Shown piece by piece: positions 13,804 through 15,212 of a stretch of DNA of 15,212 nt (position 1 is its first letter; every line of letters begins with the position of its first letter). This DNA comes from Thiotrichales bacterium HSG1 (lineage in GTDB: Bacteria; Pseudomonadota; Gammaproteobacteria; Beggiatoales; Beggiatoaceae). Both the position numbers and the translations under genes were made by a program. The stretch lies in assembly GCA_030378125.1 (NCBI GenBank), contig JAUCGN010000022.1, forward strand, positions 1-15,212, in the 5' to 3' direction. The notes under the pieces are model-generated. The model had not been told where the DNA came from, did no database searches, and worked only from the letters and a program-made list of their open reading frames with translations.

Positions 13804-13815
13804 AAGTGTTTACCT

Positions 13816-13920
13816 GAAGCATAAGTTTTAATATATTTTTGAATTCTGTTTAGCAATGATCTAGCTTAAAACTCCAAAATATTCAATGACTTATTTCTTT
13901 AGTAATTATGTTAAATCTAA
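13816..13920. other. Gap between the miniature element and pcnB
   Basis: No gene on either strand. Bases 13814-13829 (CTGAAGCATAAGTTTT) are identical to 16 bases inside the left end of the 89 bp element at 10090, but no matching right end follows, so this may be a truncated copy. No clear terminator for pcnB is seen. Confidence 0.4.
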
Positions 13921-15177
13921 CTAAGAATTACTATAATGTCTTCTACGTCTTTTAATGGGAACATTAACATTTTTATCTGCTAACAAATTAGTCCACCAAC
14001 TCGCAAACTCAACTACCTGACTTTCACCAGCTTTGGCACGCAATAACAGAAAATCATAACCAGCTCGAAACTGTGGATGCTCTAATAATTTGAGATTTTT
14101 TTTCTTCACTTTACGTTGCCGAGTTAAACGTAACTGCAATAACCAGATTTCTTGCATCGGTACGCTTATACGCCTTGGTATGGCTACCCGTTGTAATTTG
14201 TTTCTGGCTAACAGTTTTTGACCAATTTCAATTAATTCCTCTTGTAAATTAACACCTTTAGTTTCTTTATCCGATAACTGATTTAATAGTGGTGGCCATA
14301 ATAAAGCTGCCAATAAAAATGCTGGGGTAACTGGCTTTTTATTACTTATGCGTTCATCAGTATCACACATAACTTGTTCGATCAACTTTAATGCTATTGG
14401 ATTTTCTAAACAAGCCTCAGTTTGGGGAAATAGCTGTTGAAATAAACCATATTGATGTAATTTTTTAAATGATGCAACTGCATGACCGCTAAGAAATAAC
14501 TTTAAAACTTCTTCAAATAAACGGGCGGGAGGTATATTGGCAAGTAAGTTAGCCAACTTGGGAATGGGTACTGCCGTTTTAGACTCAATGGTAAATCCAA
14601 GCTTAGCCGCAAACCTTATTGCTCTTAACATACGTACTGGGTCTTCTTGATAACGTAATACTGGATCACCAATTAATCGAATTATTCCGTCTTGTAAATC
14701 TTTTATTCCATTGGCATAATCAAGGAGAGAGAAATCGCTTATATTGTAGTAAATAGAATTGATAGTAAAATCACGGCGGCCAGCATCATCGTCTACGGTA
14801 TCACCATACACATTATCACGAACTATTTGCCCGTTTTCAACGATTCCTTCACCTTGTCCATTGTCATGAGAAGACCGAAATGTCGCTACTTCAACAATTT
14901 CTCTATTAAAACGTACATGGGCCAGTACAAAGCGGCGACCAATCAAACGACAATTATTGAATAACTTCCTTATTTGTTCCGGAAGTGCATTAGTAACAAT
15001 ATCAAAATCTTTGGGGGTTTGTCCCAGCAACACATCACGAACCCCACCACCAACCAGAAAAGCTTGATAACCAGATTTATGCAACTGGTATAAAACATTC
15101 AAAGCGGCTTGACTTATATTATGGCGTGATAAATTGTGTTCAGGACGTGGAACACAAATTGGCGTTTTTCTAATCAA
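13921..15177 (-). CDS. pcnB: Poly(A) polymerase I
   Basis: Adds 3' poly(A) tails that mark RNA for decay by PNPase and RNase E. The 418 residues follow E. coli PcnB closely: IPREQHAISR-like PRPEHNLSRHNIS (11-23), FLVGGGVRDVLLG (40-52), catalytic DFD with Asp57 and Asp59, RLIGRRFVLAHV, EIVEVATFR with a further acidic residue, RRDFTINSIYY, RYQEDPVRMLRAIRFAAKLGF, PPARLFEE and RLTRQRKVKKKNLKLLEHPQFRAGYDFLLLRA. The long PcnB spacing and this C-terminal region separate it from tRNA CCA-transferases. The basic tail (KRRRRHYSNS) is shorter than in E. coli. No ATG is available: an in-frame TAA lies at 15190-15192, the only standard start after it is TTG (15175-15177), and the next codon is ATT. No Shine-Dalgarno sequence precedes it. 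E. coli pcnB starts at AUU, so a weak start here may be meaningful. Confidence 0.95.
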   Translation of the reverse strand: MIRKTPICVPRPEHNLSRHNISQAALNVLYQLHKSGYQAFLVGGGVRDVLLGQTPKDFDIVTNALPEQIRKLFNNCRLIGRRFVLAHVRFNREIVEVATFRSSHDNGQGEGIVENGQIVRDNVYGDTVDDDAGRRDFTINSIYYNISDFSLLDYANGIKDLQDGIIRLIGDPVLRYQEDPVRMLRAIRFAAKLGFTIESKTAVPIPKLANLLANIPPARLFEEVLKLFLSGHAVASFKKLHQYGLFQQLFPQTEACLENPIALKLIEQVMCDTDERISNKKPVTPAFLLAALLWPPLLNQLSDKETKGVNLQEELIEIGQKLLARNKLQRVAIPRRISVPMQEIWLLQLRLTRQRKVKKKNLKLLEHPQFRAGYDFLLLRAKAGESQVVEFASWWTNLLADKNVNVPIKRRRRHYSNS

Positions 15178-15212
15178 ATTTTGTAAATTTTAAACAAGTG
15201 TGAGTATTACAC

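Overview
This AT-rich window comes from a gammaproteobacterium. FtsH and PcnB are of gammaproteobacterial type. The AT richness, the sulfite-exporter-type permease, the large phosphorelay kinase and the density of insertion-sequence debris and small palindromic elements suggest a large filamentous sulfur oxidiser (Beggiatoa/Thioploca/Thiomargarita group). That placement is an inference from gene style, not a database match.

Left part (1-5717, + strand). The window opens inside a reading frame that reads as EF-Tu for about 42 residues and then switches in frame to the C-terminal protease half of FtsH: either a real fusion or a sequencing/assembly chimera. A soluble hybrid histidine kinase follows (PAS-PAS-HisKA-HATPase-REC-REC-REC-HPt), ending at a nested ~130 bp palindromic element. 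Next comes a TakP/DctP-like TRAP solute-binding protein with no TRAP membrane subunits in view, possibly coupled to a 39-codon upstream ORF.

Middle part (5718-10265). This is an accessory island. It starts with a decayed IS630-type transposase and the C-terminal remnant of a second transposase. Then come two defence/stability modules on the - strand: a toxin-antitoxin pair (Txe/YoeB-like toxin) and a two-gene ATPase + DUF4435/TOPRIM operon with the architecture of the PARIS anti-phage system (AriA/AriB). Copies of one dispersed repeat (6767, 7338, 9974) bound the modules. The repeat copy upstream of the ATPase gene carries an 89 bp TA-flanked miniature element, and the copy at 7338 serves as its empty site. 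A second TA-flanked element (126 bp) lies immediately beside it.

Right part (10266-15212, - strand). A secreted HEAT-like protein of unknown function is followed by a two-gene operon: a small two-helix membrane protein overlapping a TSUP (TauE/SafE) permease fused to two universal-stress-protein domains. Then comes a 113 bp palindromic miniature element with flanking 12 bp direct repeats, and last pcnB (poly(A) polymerase I), which seems to start at a weak TTG or ATT codon.

Most promising items: the PARIS-like operon in its repeat-bounded island, the miniature elements with window-internal evidence of insertion, the TSUP-Usp-Usp fusion with its small partner, and the EF-Tu/FtsH chimera.
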